This document shows positions 22,773 to 30,885 of a stretch of 64,000 nt of DNA, piece after piece (position 1 is the stretch's first letter; the number at the start of each line of letters is the position of its first letter). The notes under the pieces were generated by a model, which saw nothing but the letters and a program-made list of their open reading frames with translations, was not told the origin of the DNA and searched no databases. This DNA is from DASUNP01 sp035249305 (GTDB lineage: Bacteria; Acidobacteriota; Blastocatellia; UBA7656): the NCBI GenBank assembly GCA_035249305.1, contig DATFGQ010000076.1, forward strand, positions 1 through 64,000, in the 5' to 3' direction. The position numbers were made by a program, and so were the translations under genes.

Positions 22773-24620
22773 ATGAAAAAACTGGCCATCGCAATCTGTT
22801 TACTGTCGGCCCTTGCGGGCGCGGCACCGGCTTCAACGACTAAGACGGCCCTGGCTTTCATGCCGCTTGAGGAGGTGCGGCCCGGCATGAAGGGGCACGG
22901 CTTCAGCGTCTTTCAGGGGACGAACCCGGAGCGGTTCGAGGTGGAGATCCTCGGCATTTTAGACGGGGTCCCCAATCCCAAGCAGAGCCTCATCATCGCT
23001 AAGCTGGGCGGCCCGCTCGTCGCCCGCACAAGCGTCTTCGCCGGGATGAGCGGCAGCCCCGTCTACATCGACGGCAAGCTCGTCGGCGCGGTGGCTTACT
23101 CGTTCCCGTTCTCGAAAGAGCCCATAGCCGGGATCACTCCCATAAAATACATGATAGACATCTTCGAGCGAGGCGACGCCGAACCGCCCCGCACGAGCCA
23201 GCGCGCGAGCTTTAACACGTTGATGGCGGCGGCAACCGCCAGCGCGCCCACTCTGCCCGCGCCTTTCGCGGCCCAGGTCGGGGCGCGCGCCGCGACTAAC
23301 GGTCTGTTGACGCCCTACGTGGGCCAGACCATTATGCCGATTGCCACGCCGGTCACTTTTTCCGGCGTCCCGCAGGCGGTGCTCGATATGTTCGCCGACG
23401 ACCTGCGCAAAGCGGGCATACAGCCCATCGCAGGCATAGGCGGCGGGTCGAGCCTCTCGCCCATGGCGGCCTCAAACGACCAGACGCTCGCGCCCGGCAC
23501 TTCGGTCAGCGTTCAACTGGTGCGCGGCGATTTCACGATAGACGCGGCGGGCACGGTGACTCACCGCGACGGCGAGCGCATATACGCGTTCGGCCACCCG
23601 TTCCTCAGCTCGGGGCAGACCTCCTGGCCTATGGCGGAATCCTCCGTCGTGACGGTCATCCCGAACGTCAACAACTCGTTCAAGCTCTCGGCGGGCGGCA
23701 ACCTCGTGGGCTCGATCAGCCAGGACCGCTCGACGGGCGTCTACGGCCAGTTGGGCGCAAAGCCGCGCATGATCCCTGTCAAGCTCACGGTCCACACGAG
23801 CCGCAACAAAGCCGAGACCTATAACTTCGAGATGGTGTCGGACTCTTTCCTGTCGCCGCTGCTGATGAAGATAGCGATGTTCTCTTCGATACTGGCGACC
23901 GAGCGGCAGGTGGGCGCGCAGACGATCAAGGTCGCCGGCCGCATAGCCGTCAACGGCCACCCGGACATCGTGCTCGATAACAGCTTCTCGTCGCCGTCGG
24001 GCGCGGTGCTCTACGCCGTCAACGACGTGGCGCGGCCCCTGGCCGTGCTCTTCAACAGCGGCTTTGACGCCGTAGACCTGCGCAGCATCGAAGTCGACGT
24101 GACCTCGCTCGACGCGCGTTCGAGCGGCTTCCTCAACCGCCTCTGGATCGACAAGACCGAAGTGCGGCCCGGCGACACGATAGAGATTCAAGCCTTCGCG
24201 CGCAACGATAACGGCAACGAGTTCGTCGAGCGAATACCGCTCCAGATACCTACGGACGCGCCCATCGGCCCGCTCGTCATCATCGTGGGCGACGGCGCTT
24301 CGATAAACCAGACCGACGCGCGCACGCAGCCTTCGGCCGACTTCATGCCGAAAGACCTCGGCCAGTTGGTGCGGGCCATAAACAAGCTCAAGAAGAACAA
24401 CCGGCTCTACGTCAAGGTGATGCGATCGGGCGGCGGGGCCATAGTCAATAACGAAGAGATGCCTGTGCTTCCGCCTTCGGTGCTCGCCACTCTCGGCTCA
24501 CAGCGGACTGCGGGCGGCTACACGCCGCTTTCGGTCGCGACGCTTACCGAGAGCGCGCTCCCGCCCTCGCAGTTCATCATCAGCGGGCAGCAGACGATAA
24601 CGATAAACGTGGTTAAATGA
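22773..24620 (+). CDS. SpoIVB-type (S55) serine peptidase domain protein, secreted
   Basis: This 615-residue exported protein starts at ATG 22773, which gives a clean signal peptide (KKLAIAICLLSALAGAAPAS); ATGs at 22731 and 22761 would lengthen it. The S55 domain is recognised by MPLEEVRPGMKGHGFSVFQG, then GPLVARTSVFAGMSGSPVYI with the catalytic Ser in GMSGSP, and HRDGERIYAFGHPFLSSGQT. The C-terminal half is beta-rich and carries no known motif. In Bacillus SpoIVB cleaves a sporulation factor; the acidobacterial relatives are not sporulation proteins and their substrate is unknown. A strong terminator follows it. Confidence 0.85.
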   Translation: MKKLAIAICLLSALAGAAPASTTKTALAFMPLEEVRPGMKGHGFSVFQGTNPERFEVEILGILDGVPNPKQSLIIAKLGGPLVARTSVFAGMSGSPVYIDGKLVGAVAYSFPFSKEPIAGITPIKYMIDIFERGDAEPPRTSQRASFNTLMAAATASAPTLPAPFAAQVGARAATNGLLTPYVGQTIMPIATPVTFSGVPQAVLDMFADDLRKAGIQPIAGIGGGSSLSPMAASNDQTLAPGTSVSVQLVRGDFTIDAAGTVTHRDGERIYAFGHPFLSSGQTSWPMAESSVVTVIPNVNNSFKLSAGGNLVGSISQDRSTGVYGQLGAKPRMIPVKLTVHTSRNKAETYNFEMVSDSFLSPLLMKIAMFSSILATERQVGAQTIKVAGRIAVNGHPDIVLDNSFSSPSGAVLYAVNDVARPLAVLFNSGFDAVDLRSIEVDVTSLDARSSGFLNRLWIDKTEVRPGDTIEIQAFARNDNGNEFVERIPLQIPTDAPIGPLVIIVGDGASINQTDARTQPSADFMPKDLGQLVRAINKLKKNNRLYVKVMRSGGGAIVNNEEMPVLPPSVLATLGSQRTAGGYTPLSVATLTESALPPSQFIISGQQTITINVVK

Positions 24621-24696
24621 CCTTCGAGTGTGGGCGGATCATTTGCGCGAAGAAGACGAACTGCTTGTTTCATTGTTGAGATCGATAACTAGGAAG

Positions 24697-24729
24697 GCCC
24701 GCGCAACCGGCGCGGGCTTTTATTTTTTT
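24697..24729 (+). terminator. Intrinsic terminator after the S55 gene
   Basis: GCCCGCGC (24697-24704), loop AACCG, GCGCGGGC (24710-24717), then TTTTATTTTTTTT. It ends the S55 transcript only 25 bp before the next gene, so the next gene needs read-through or its own promoter. Confidence 0.9.
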
Positions 24730-24753
24730 TGTCACCTTGAAAGGATACTTGTG

Positions 24754-26964
24754 ATGCTTAGACGCTCACGGCTCTTTAAGATTGCTCTTACGACCCTGGC
24801 GCTTTTCGCGTCGCTCGGGACGGCCCTTGCGGCAGGCCCCGTCTTCTGGGAAGTTTCCAAACAGGAAGAGATAGTCAAAGGCGATGCGCAGGGCGTCTCG
24901 ATAGCCGAGAACGGCTCGATCACGCTCGCGCCGACTTTCGCGCTGGTCTACGACACGAAAGAGGCTTACATATGGTCGAGCGCCGCCGACTCGGCGGGGA
25001 ACATCTACCTGGGCACGGGGCACGAAGGGCGCATATTCAAAGTCGATCCGAGCGGGCAGGGGCGGTTGCTTTACGACGCGGGCGAGCTTGACGTGACGGC
25101 GCTCGCCACAGACCAGCAGGGGAACCTCTACGCGGGCACCTCGCCCGACGGCAAGATTTATAAGATCGCTCCCGACGGCCGCGAGACGACGCTGTTCGAC
25201 CCGCCGGACAAATACATCTGGTCGCTGGCTTTTGACACCGCGAGCTCGACCCTCTACGCCGGCACGGGCGACAAAGGCGTCATCTACCGCATAGACCAGG
25301 CGGGCAAGGCGAACATACTCGCCGACACGAACGAGACAAACATCGTTTCGCTCGCCGTCAATAAAGGGAACCTCCTGGCCGGCACGGACCCCTCGGGCCT
25401 CGTGTTGAGAGTCTCGCCCGACGGCAAGACGTTCGCCCTTTTCGATTCACCCACTCAAGAGATTCACAGCCTGTCGGTCGCCGACGACGGCTCTGTTTTC
25501 GCGCTCGGCATAAACCAGCAGGGCGGCGCGCGGCAGTCCTCGGTCGGCGTCTCTTCGACGACCAGCGTGTCGGGCGAAGGCGTCATCACCATCTCGACCG
25601 ACGATGCGGGCGACGCCGTTTCGAGCAGCGTTCAAACGGCGGACGTTTCGGGCATGCTCAGCCAGTCGCGCAGCCGCAATAAGGCCGAAGGCGCGCGCAG
25701 CGCCGTGTTCCGCATCATGGCCGAAGGCGGCAGCGAGGTATACTGGAGCGCGTCAAACGCCGTAGGCTTCGCGCTCAAATCGCTTCCGAACCGTGGCGTG
25801 CTCGTAGGGACGGGCGACAAGGGCCGCATCTATTCCGTAGCTCCCGACCGCTCGGACCTGCTCATGATTCAATCGCCCGAAGACCAGACTTCGACCATCA
25901 TCGCCGTGGGCGATAACCTTTACGCAACGTCGAGCAACCTGGGCCGGCTCTACCGCATAGGCCGCCAGAACGTCGGCGAAGGCCGTTACACGTCGCCGAT
26001 TCATGACGCGAAGTTCGCGGCGGCGTGGGGCGTCATAACGTGGCGCGGGACGGGCAACGTCGAGTTGCAGACGCGCAGCGGGAACACCGAGAGCCCCGAC
26101 GTTACTTGGAGCGACTGGTCGGCCCTTTACCGCAACACCACGGGCGATCAGATCACGAGCCCGCGCGCTCGATTCATTCAGTGGCGCGCGACCTTGCGCG
26201 GCGCGGCCACTGCGCAGGCCGTCACGCAGCTTCAATCCGTAGTCGTAGCCTACCTGCCGCGCAACCAGGCCCCGGAGATAACCTCCGTGTCGGTGCTTGC
26301 GCCCGGCGTGGCTCTGCAAGAGATGCCGCTTGCCATCGACCCGTCGATCGCCTCTTCGGGCCTGGACCCGCAGCTTTTCGGCGTAGTGGCGAACGTGCCG
26401 CCGCGCCGCTTCTTCCAGAAGGGCGCGCGCAGTTTGTCCTGGGCGGCTTCCGACCCTAACGACGACTCGCTGGTCTACACGTTGATGTACCGGACCGTGG
26501 GCGACAACCAGTGGCACCTGCTCGCGGAAAACCTCACGCAGGCCTATTACACGATCGACGGCAACCGGCTGCCGGACGGCTCTTACTTCTTCAAGGTGAC
26601 GGCGAGCGACGCTCCCGGCAACCCGTCGGGCCTCGTCCTGGTTCACGAAAAGGCGACCGACGCTGTCGAGATAGACAACACGCCGCCTTCGATAAAAGTG
26701 ACGGGGCCAGTGCTGAACGCGCAGACGGCGGAAGTGACTTTCGACGTGTCGGACACGACGAGCCGTGTGGTCCGAGGCGAGTACAGCGTGGACGGAGGCG
26801 CGTGGCGTTTGATCTTCCCCGCCGACGGCATCGCGGACTCTGCGCGCGAGAGCTACAAGGTGAGCGTCACATTCGACAAGCCGGGCGAGCACGTGATCGC
26901 GTTTCGCTGCGCCGATTCGAGCTCGAACGTCGGCACCAGCAAGGTGACACTGACGGCGCGCTAG
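24754..26964 (+). CDS. Secreted beta-propeller protein with C-terminal Ig-like domains
   Basis: This 736-residue exported protein has a signal peptide (RRSRLFKIALTTLALFASLGTALA). Residues 40-440 show repeated propeller blades of the form NIYLGTGHEGRIFKV, NLYAGTSPDGKIYKI, TLYAGTGDKGVIYRI, NLLAGTDPSGLVLRV and GVLVGTGDKGRIYSV. The C-terminal third looks like fibronectin/Ig folds (RSLSWAASDPNDDSLVYTLMY, DNTPPSIKVTGP). The start at ATG 24754 has AAGGA; a preceding GTG is possible. It follows the S55 gene across a terminator and probably works in the same cell-surface context. No catalytic motif seen. Confidence 0.8.
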   Translation: MLRRSRLFKIALTTLALFASLGTALAAGPVFWEVSKQEEIVKGDAQGVSIAENGSITLAPTFALVYDTKEAYIWSSAADSAGNIYLGTGHEGRIFKVDPSGQGRLLYDAGELDVTALATDQQGNLYAGTSPDGKIYKIAPDGRETTLFDPPDKYIWSLAFDTASSTLYAGTGDKGVIYRIDQAGKANILADTNETNIVSLAVNKGNLLAGTDPSGLVLRVSPDGKTFALFDSPTQEIHSLSVADDGSVFALGINQQGGARQSSVGVSSTTSVSGEGVITISTDDAGDAVSSSVQTADVSGMLSQSRSRNKAEGARSAVFRIMAEGGSEVYWSASNAVGFALKSLPNRGVLVGTGDKGRIYSVAPDRSDLLMIQSPEDQTSTIIAVGDNLYATSSNLGRLYRIGRQNVGEGRYTSPIHDAKFAAAWGVITWRGTGNVELQTRSGNTESPDVTWSDWSALYRNTTGDQITSPRARFIQWRATLRGAATAQAVTQLQSVVVAYLPRNQAPEITSVSVLAPGVALQEMPLAIDPSIASSGLDPQLFGVVANVPPRRFFQKGARSLSWAASDPNDDSLVYTLMYRTVGDNQWHLLAENLTQAYYTIDGNRLPDGSYFFKVTASDAPGNPSGLVLVHEKATDAVEIDNTPPSIKVTGPVLNAQTAEVTFDVSDTTSRVVRGEYSVDGGAWRLIFPADGIADSARESYKVSVTFDKPGEHVIAFRCADSSSNVGTSKVTLTAR

Positions 26965-26975
26965 GGCTTGTCGCA

Positions 26976-27289
26976 TCTCACCGCAGAGACGCGGAGGGCA
27001 CAGAGTTTACGCAGAGCAGAAAAAGCCCCGTAGGGGCGATCATTTGATAGCCCGGCGCAACGCGCCGGGTGACGCATCATACAACGAGAAGCCCTGAAAG
27101 GGCGCAATAGTTATATCGCCCTTTCAGGGCTTCTCATTATTAACGATCCGTGTCCAGGGGCGGTGCCCCTGGCTATTGAAGCGCGCCCCTGTGGGGCTTT
27201 ATCTATTCCATCATTTCTCTGCGCCGCCGCCGCGTGCGAAGCACATCATCGGCCATCCTGCGTTCTCTGCGTCTCCGCGGTGAATCTTA
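26976..27289. repeat. Composite intergenic repeat block with multi-hairpin element
   Basis: The outer arms CACCGCAGAGACGCGGAG (26979) and CTCTGCGTCTCCGCGGTGA (about 27265) are inverted copies of a common bacterial spacer repeat. Inside lies a multi-hairpin element. Its central 19-bp arms (27084-27102 and 27115-27133) carry GAAGCCCTGAAAGGGCG, and side hairpins GCCCGGCGCAACGCGCCGGG and CCAGGGGCGGTGCCCCTGG flank it. A GTGCGAAGCACATCATCGGCCAT module lies at 27234-27256. No ORF is credible in the 338-bp gap. Confidence 0.75.
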
Positions 27290-27302
27290 TTTTGTTCCCT
27301 AG

Positions 27303-28286
27303 CTACAAGAGGTGTTCATAACCTGAAGGCTTAAGGCTTTCAAGCACGCCGCCGCGCTCAAGTTGTAAATCTGTTCCCGCGGTTATCTCGCCGATCAGAG
27401 TTATTGGGATCGATAACTCGTTCGATAGCTTCTCAACTCTCTCCCGCGAGTCAACCTGGCATGTAAACAACAGCTCATACTCTTCGCCGCCGTGGAGCGC
27501 AAATTCTAAAGCCCGGTCGGGCGAAAGCATTCGGACAGATTCGGCTACGGGGATGTCAGCCGCATGAATGATCGCGCCGCAACGGCTCTCGTCGAGTATG
27601 TGCGACAAATCCGTGCTCAGCCCGTCGCTTATGTCTATCATCGACGTGGCGATTGCGGCATCGCCTACCGCTTTGCCCGCGCCTAGTCGCGGCTCGGGAT
27701 TAAGGTGCTTCATCATCGCGTCGCGTTGTGCGCGGTCACCCGACTCGTTCAACCTGCGCCCCTGCTCAAGCAGGCTCAACCCCAGCGCCGACGCCCCGAG
27801 CTTTCCCGTGACGTAGATCAGATCGCGCGCCCGCGCGCCCGCGCGCGTTACTGCGCGACCGCTCTTGGCTTCGCCGATCACGACCGTATCGATAAACAAT
27901 CCCTGAGCGGAGCCGGACGTGTCTCCGCCTATGATCGAAACACCGTAAGAGTTCGCAATGTCGAAAAAGCCTTGAAACAACTGATCGATGAACTCGGATG
28001 AGAGCGCGGCGGGCAGGGCTACGCTTATCAGCGCGAAGCGCGCCTCCGCCCCCATCGCCGCTATGTCGCTCAGCGTGACGGCGAGCGATTTGCGGCCTAT
28101 CAACCACGCGTCCGACCACTCGATTCTGAAGTGAACGCCCTCGACGCTCAGGTCCGAGCACGCGATCAGGTCGGTCGCGGCGGTCAATCTCGCGACCGCC
28201 GCGTCGTCGCCGATGCCGACCGGCACGCGGTCCGTCGGCCGCGCGAGCCTTCTTACGAGAGAGATTATTTCAGACTCTTTCGGCAT
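27303..28286 (-). CDS. thiL: Thiamine-monophosphate kinase
   Basis: This 327-residue cytosolic enzyme phosphorylates thiamine monophosphate to the active pyrophosphate. AIR-synthase-like motifs are present: VPVGIGDDAAVARL, DLIACSDLSVEGVHFR, IGRKSLAVTLSDIAAMGA with metal-binding Asp residues, and VSIIGGDTSGS, plus SMIDISDGLSTDL and ALHGGEEYELLFTC toward the C-terminus. Length is typical. No thiamine gene or THI riboswitch is nearby. Confidence 0.95.
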   Translation of the reverse strand: MPKESEIISLVRRLARPTDRVPVGIGDDAAVARLTAATDLIACSDLSVEGVHFRIEWSDAWLIGRKSLAVTLSDIAAMGAEARFALISVALPAALSSEFIDQLFQGFFDIANSYGVSIIGGDTSGSAQGLFIDTVVIGEAKSGRAVTRAGARARDLIYVTGKLGASALGLSLLEQGRRLNESGDRAQRDAMMKHLNPEPRLGAGKAVGDAAIATSMIDISDGLSTDLSHILDESRCGAIIHAADIPVAESVRMLSPDRALEFALHGGEEYELLFTCQVDSRERVEKLSNELSIPITLIGEITAGTDLQLERGGVLESLKPSGYEHLL

Positions 28287-28402
28287 CGTTACCTTTGCAA
28301 TGTTAACACCGGGCGCTAAAGAATTTGTATAGAAATGGCTTCAGGGCTGTTGTAGAATGACCCCGCTGCGGCCTCCACTTGTTCCCTTACGAGACTATTG
28401 CG

Positions 28403-29071
28403 ATGGAAATCAAAAACCAGGATCAGCAGGTCTCCGGGTTGAACTCTACGGGCGAGTTGAACCTTTATCTAGACCTGCTTGCTTTCAGCGAGCTATCGCC
28501 AGAAGAACAGCTCGCCTATAGAGAGCGACTGAAATTGGTAACCCCCGAACAGGTGCTTGAAACCGCAGAAGAGTTCCCCGGATTCGTCGAGGCGGCCGAT
28601 CCTCTCGAAGAGCTTCCGCCTTCGAACCTAACGAGCGAGCCGCCGGTTGAACCGCTGCCCGAGTTCGACCCTCCGGCGTGTGACCAGCTTGCGCCCATAG
28701 AGTCGACGGAGATGAGCGAGCCTGTTTTTGAGTTCCTGCCCGACCGCGAGCAGCCGTCAACAGCTAAGGCTGCTGATGAACCTTTGCCGCCCGCCGATCT
28801 GTTCAAAGCGAGCGGGCCGTTGAGCATCACAGGTTTTCTATTCGACCCCACGTCGGAAGGCGCCACTCGCGTCCTGTCACTCGCCGTCTGCCCGAGCTGC
28901 GGCAGCGAGGCCGAGGGCACCGATCTGTTCTGCGTAGCGTGCGGGGCCTTTATGGTGGACGAGCAGGCCGAGACCGAAGTGATCGGTTCGGCCTGCGACG
29001 ACTGCGGGTTGATGGTTGCCGCGGACGAGCTTATCTGTCCCGCTTGCGGCTCCGTCTCGATGGTCTGCTGA
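28403..29071 (+). CDS. Zinc-ribbon protein with acidic Pro-rich N-terminal region
   Basis: This 222-residue cytosolic protein starts at ATG 28403; a TTG at 28379 would add eight residues. Residues 1-150 are acidic and low in order (many Glu, Pro, Leu). The C-terminus carries two zinc ribbons: CPSCGSEAEGTDLFCVACG and CDDCGLMVAADELICPACG, four CxxC pairs in all. Double zinc ribbons often mediate protein or nucleic-acid contacts; the partner is not known. It converges with the CRTAC1-like gene, five bases apart. Confidence 0.7.
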   Translation: MEIKNQDQQVSGLNSTGELNLYLDLLAFSELSPEEQLAYRERLKLVTPEQVLETAEEFPGFVEAADPLEELPPSNLTSEPPVEPLPEFDPPACDQLAPIESTEMSEPVFEFLPDREQPSTAKAADEPLPPADLFKASGPLSITGFLFDPTSEGATRVLSLAVCPSCGSEAEGTDLFCVACGAFMVDEQAETEVIGSACDDCGLMVAADELICPACGSVSMVC

Positions 29072-29076
29072 CACGG

Positions 29077-30885
29077 TCAGGGCTTAACGAACATTACCGG
29101 CTGGGCGGCGACGATCCCCTTCCCTTCCTGAACGATTATCTCTTGATTGGCGTTGACGTCCGTCAATGTGTCTACGCGCCCGCTCGGCCATGCGACTTCA
29201 ACGCGCGCGACCTTCTCGGCCTTGCCGAGCCCGAACGTGAGGGCCAGCTCGCTTTGCGAGCAATAGCTCGAACCAGTCTTGACTAGATTCCAGGCTTGGC
29301 CGCCGTCGGCCAGCTTCAAAGTGATCTTCGCGCCTATGCCGTCGCGATTGCTCGCCACGCCCTGCGTGCGCACGCGCAGCAGGTTATTCTGATTGCCGCC
29401 GTCGTTTCGCAGCAGCCGCGCTGGCCCGTTGTTGGCGGTGATGAGCAGATCGGGGTCGCCATCGTTGTCGAAGTCGCCGTAGGCCGCGCCACGAGCGACG
29501 ACGGGCTGTTGGATGGCCCGGCCGAGCTTTGCGGTCACGGCTTCGAAGCGTTTCTTCCCGAGGTTGCGGAACAGGTGCGGCGGCTGCGGGTACTTGACCT
29601 TGGGCTGCACCGTGCTTATGTCGTCGGAGACATGGCCGTTGGCCGCGAAGATGTCTTGCAAACCGTCCAGGTCATAATCGAAAAAGAAGCATGCGAACGT
29701 GAGCGTGAGCAGCGAGGTCTGCCCTATTGTAGACGTAGGCGCTTCGTCTATGAAAAGCCCCGTGCCTTCGTTGTGATAAAGAGCCATCATCTCGTTCGAG
29801 AAGTTGCCTATGATGAGGCTCGGGCGGCCCGACCCGTCGTAATCGGCCGCGTCGACGCCCATGCCCGCGCGCGCCACTCCCGCCTCGCTGAAGGCCACGC
29901 CCGCCGTCATCGCAACGTCGGTGAAAGTCCCGTTGGCGTTATTCTTGTAGAGCTTGTTCGGCTGCGTGTCGTTGGCTACGAAGAGGTCGATCCAGCCGTT
30001 GCCGTCGAAATCTATCAGCGCCACGCCGAGCGATTTGCCCGTGGGATCGAGAAGCCCAGCGCGCTCCGTCACGTTTTCAAAGGCGCCGTCGCCCTTGTTT
30101 CGGTATAACGTAGAGCTCTGGCCTTTGTAAGATTCCGGCGTGCAGTAAGACTTGTTCTTGCCGTCGAGCGTGCAGTGCAGGTCTTTCTCGACGGCCCAGT
30201 CGACGTAGTTGCAGACGAACAGGTCGAGCTTGCCGTCCTTGTCGTAATCGACCCATGCCGCGCTCGTCGAAAACGCCGTGTCGACGGTCCCTGCCTTCTC
30301 GGTCACGTCCGTAAATTTGCCTCCGCCCGCGTTGCGGAAGAGGCGGTCGGCACCCAGGCATGTAATATAAATATCGACGTTGCCGTCGTTGTCGTAATCG
30401 GCCACTGCGCAGCCGAGCCCGTACATCTCCTGCATCAACCCGGCTTCGCGCGTCACCTCCGTAAAAGTGCCGTTGCGGTTGTTGTGATAAAGGGCCGGGT
30501 AGGATTTCGCGCCTTTGCGTTCGGGCCAGCTCATCGAGTTGACGAGCAGAACGTCTTGCCACCCGTCGTTATCAAAATCGAGAAAGGCGCAGCCCGAGCC
30601 CATCGTCTCGGGCAAGTATTTCTTCCCGAACGCCCCGTTGTTGTGCTTGAAGCGAATGCCCGATTGCGCCGTCACGTCCGTGAATTCAATCGGGCCAGAG
30701 TAGCGCGGCGCTTCGGTCGCGGCGGGCGCTTCGGCCTGCTCGACCGTCTGGCCCGCGACGGCCGAGCTCTGTTTAGCCTGACCGGAGGTGGCGGCCTCGT
30801 CGGCCGTCGGTGCGTTTATGCACCCGGCCAACTGTACGGACATCAATGAACAGAGGGCCAGGCTCATTAACTTCTGTCGCATCAC
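29077..30885 (-). CDS. CRTAC1-like FG-GAP/ASPIC-UnbV lipoprotein
   Basis: This 602-residue exported lipoprotein has a signal peptide ending in the lipobox QLAGC. About seven FG-GAP/VCBS blades contain calcium loops of the D-x-D-x-D-G type (DFDNDGWQDVLLV, DYDNDGNVDIYIT, DFDGNGWIDLFVA, DYDLDGLQDIFAA). The C-terminal ASPIC/UnbV domain is recognised by GIGAKITLKLADGGQAWNLV and VEVAWPSGRVDTLTDVNANQ. Its ATG overlaps the stop of the multihaem gene (ATGA), so the two are coupled. It probably folds as a calcium-stabilised propeller on the cell surface; ligand unknown. Confidence 0.9.
   Translation of the reverse strand: MMRQKLMSLALCSLMSVQLAGCINAPTADEAATSGQAKQSSAVAGQTVEQAEAPAATEAPRYSGPIEFTDVTAQSGIRFKHNNGAFGKKYLPETMGSGCAFLDFDNDGWQDVLLVNSMSWPERKGAKSYPALYHNNRNGTFTEVTREAGLMQEMYGLGCAVADYDNDGNVDIYITCLGADRLFRNAGGGKFTDVTEKAGTVDTAFSTSAAWVDYDKDGKLDLFVCNYVDWAVEKDLHCTLDGKNKSYCTPESYKGQSSTLYRNKGDGAFENVTERAGLLDPTGKSLGVALIDFDGNGWIDLFVANDTQPNKLYKNNANGTFTDVAMTAGVAFSEAGVARAGMGVDAADYDGSGRPSLIIGNFSNEMMALYHNEGTGLFIDEAPTSTIGQTSLLTLTFACFFFDYDLDGLQDIFAANGHVSDDISTVQPKVKYPQPPHLFRNLGKKRFEAVTAKLGRAIQQPVVARGAAYGDFDNDGDPDLLITANNGPARLLRNDGGNQNNLLRVRTQGVASNRDGIGAKITLKLADGGQAWNLVKTGSSYCSQSELALTFGLGKAEKVARVEVAWPSGRVDTLTDVNANQEIIVQEGKGIVAAQPVMFVKP

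Noticed and set aside
27303..28402. Thiamine (TPP) riboswitch near thiL
   Set aside because: The spacer upstream of thiL is short and lacks the conserved CUGAGA and ACCUGAUCUGG-type segments.
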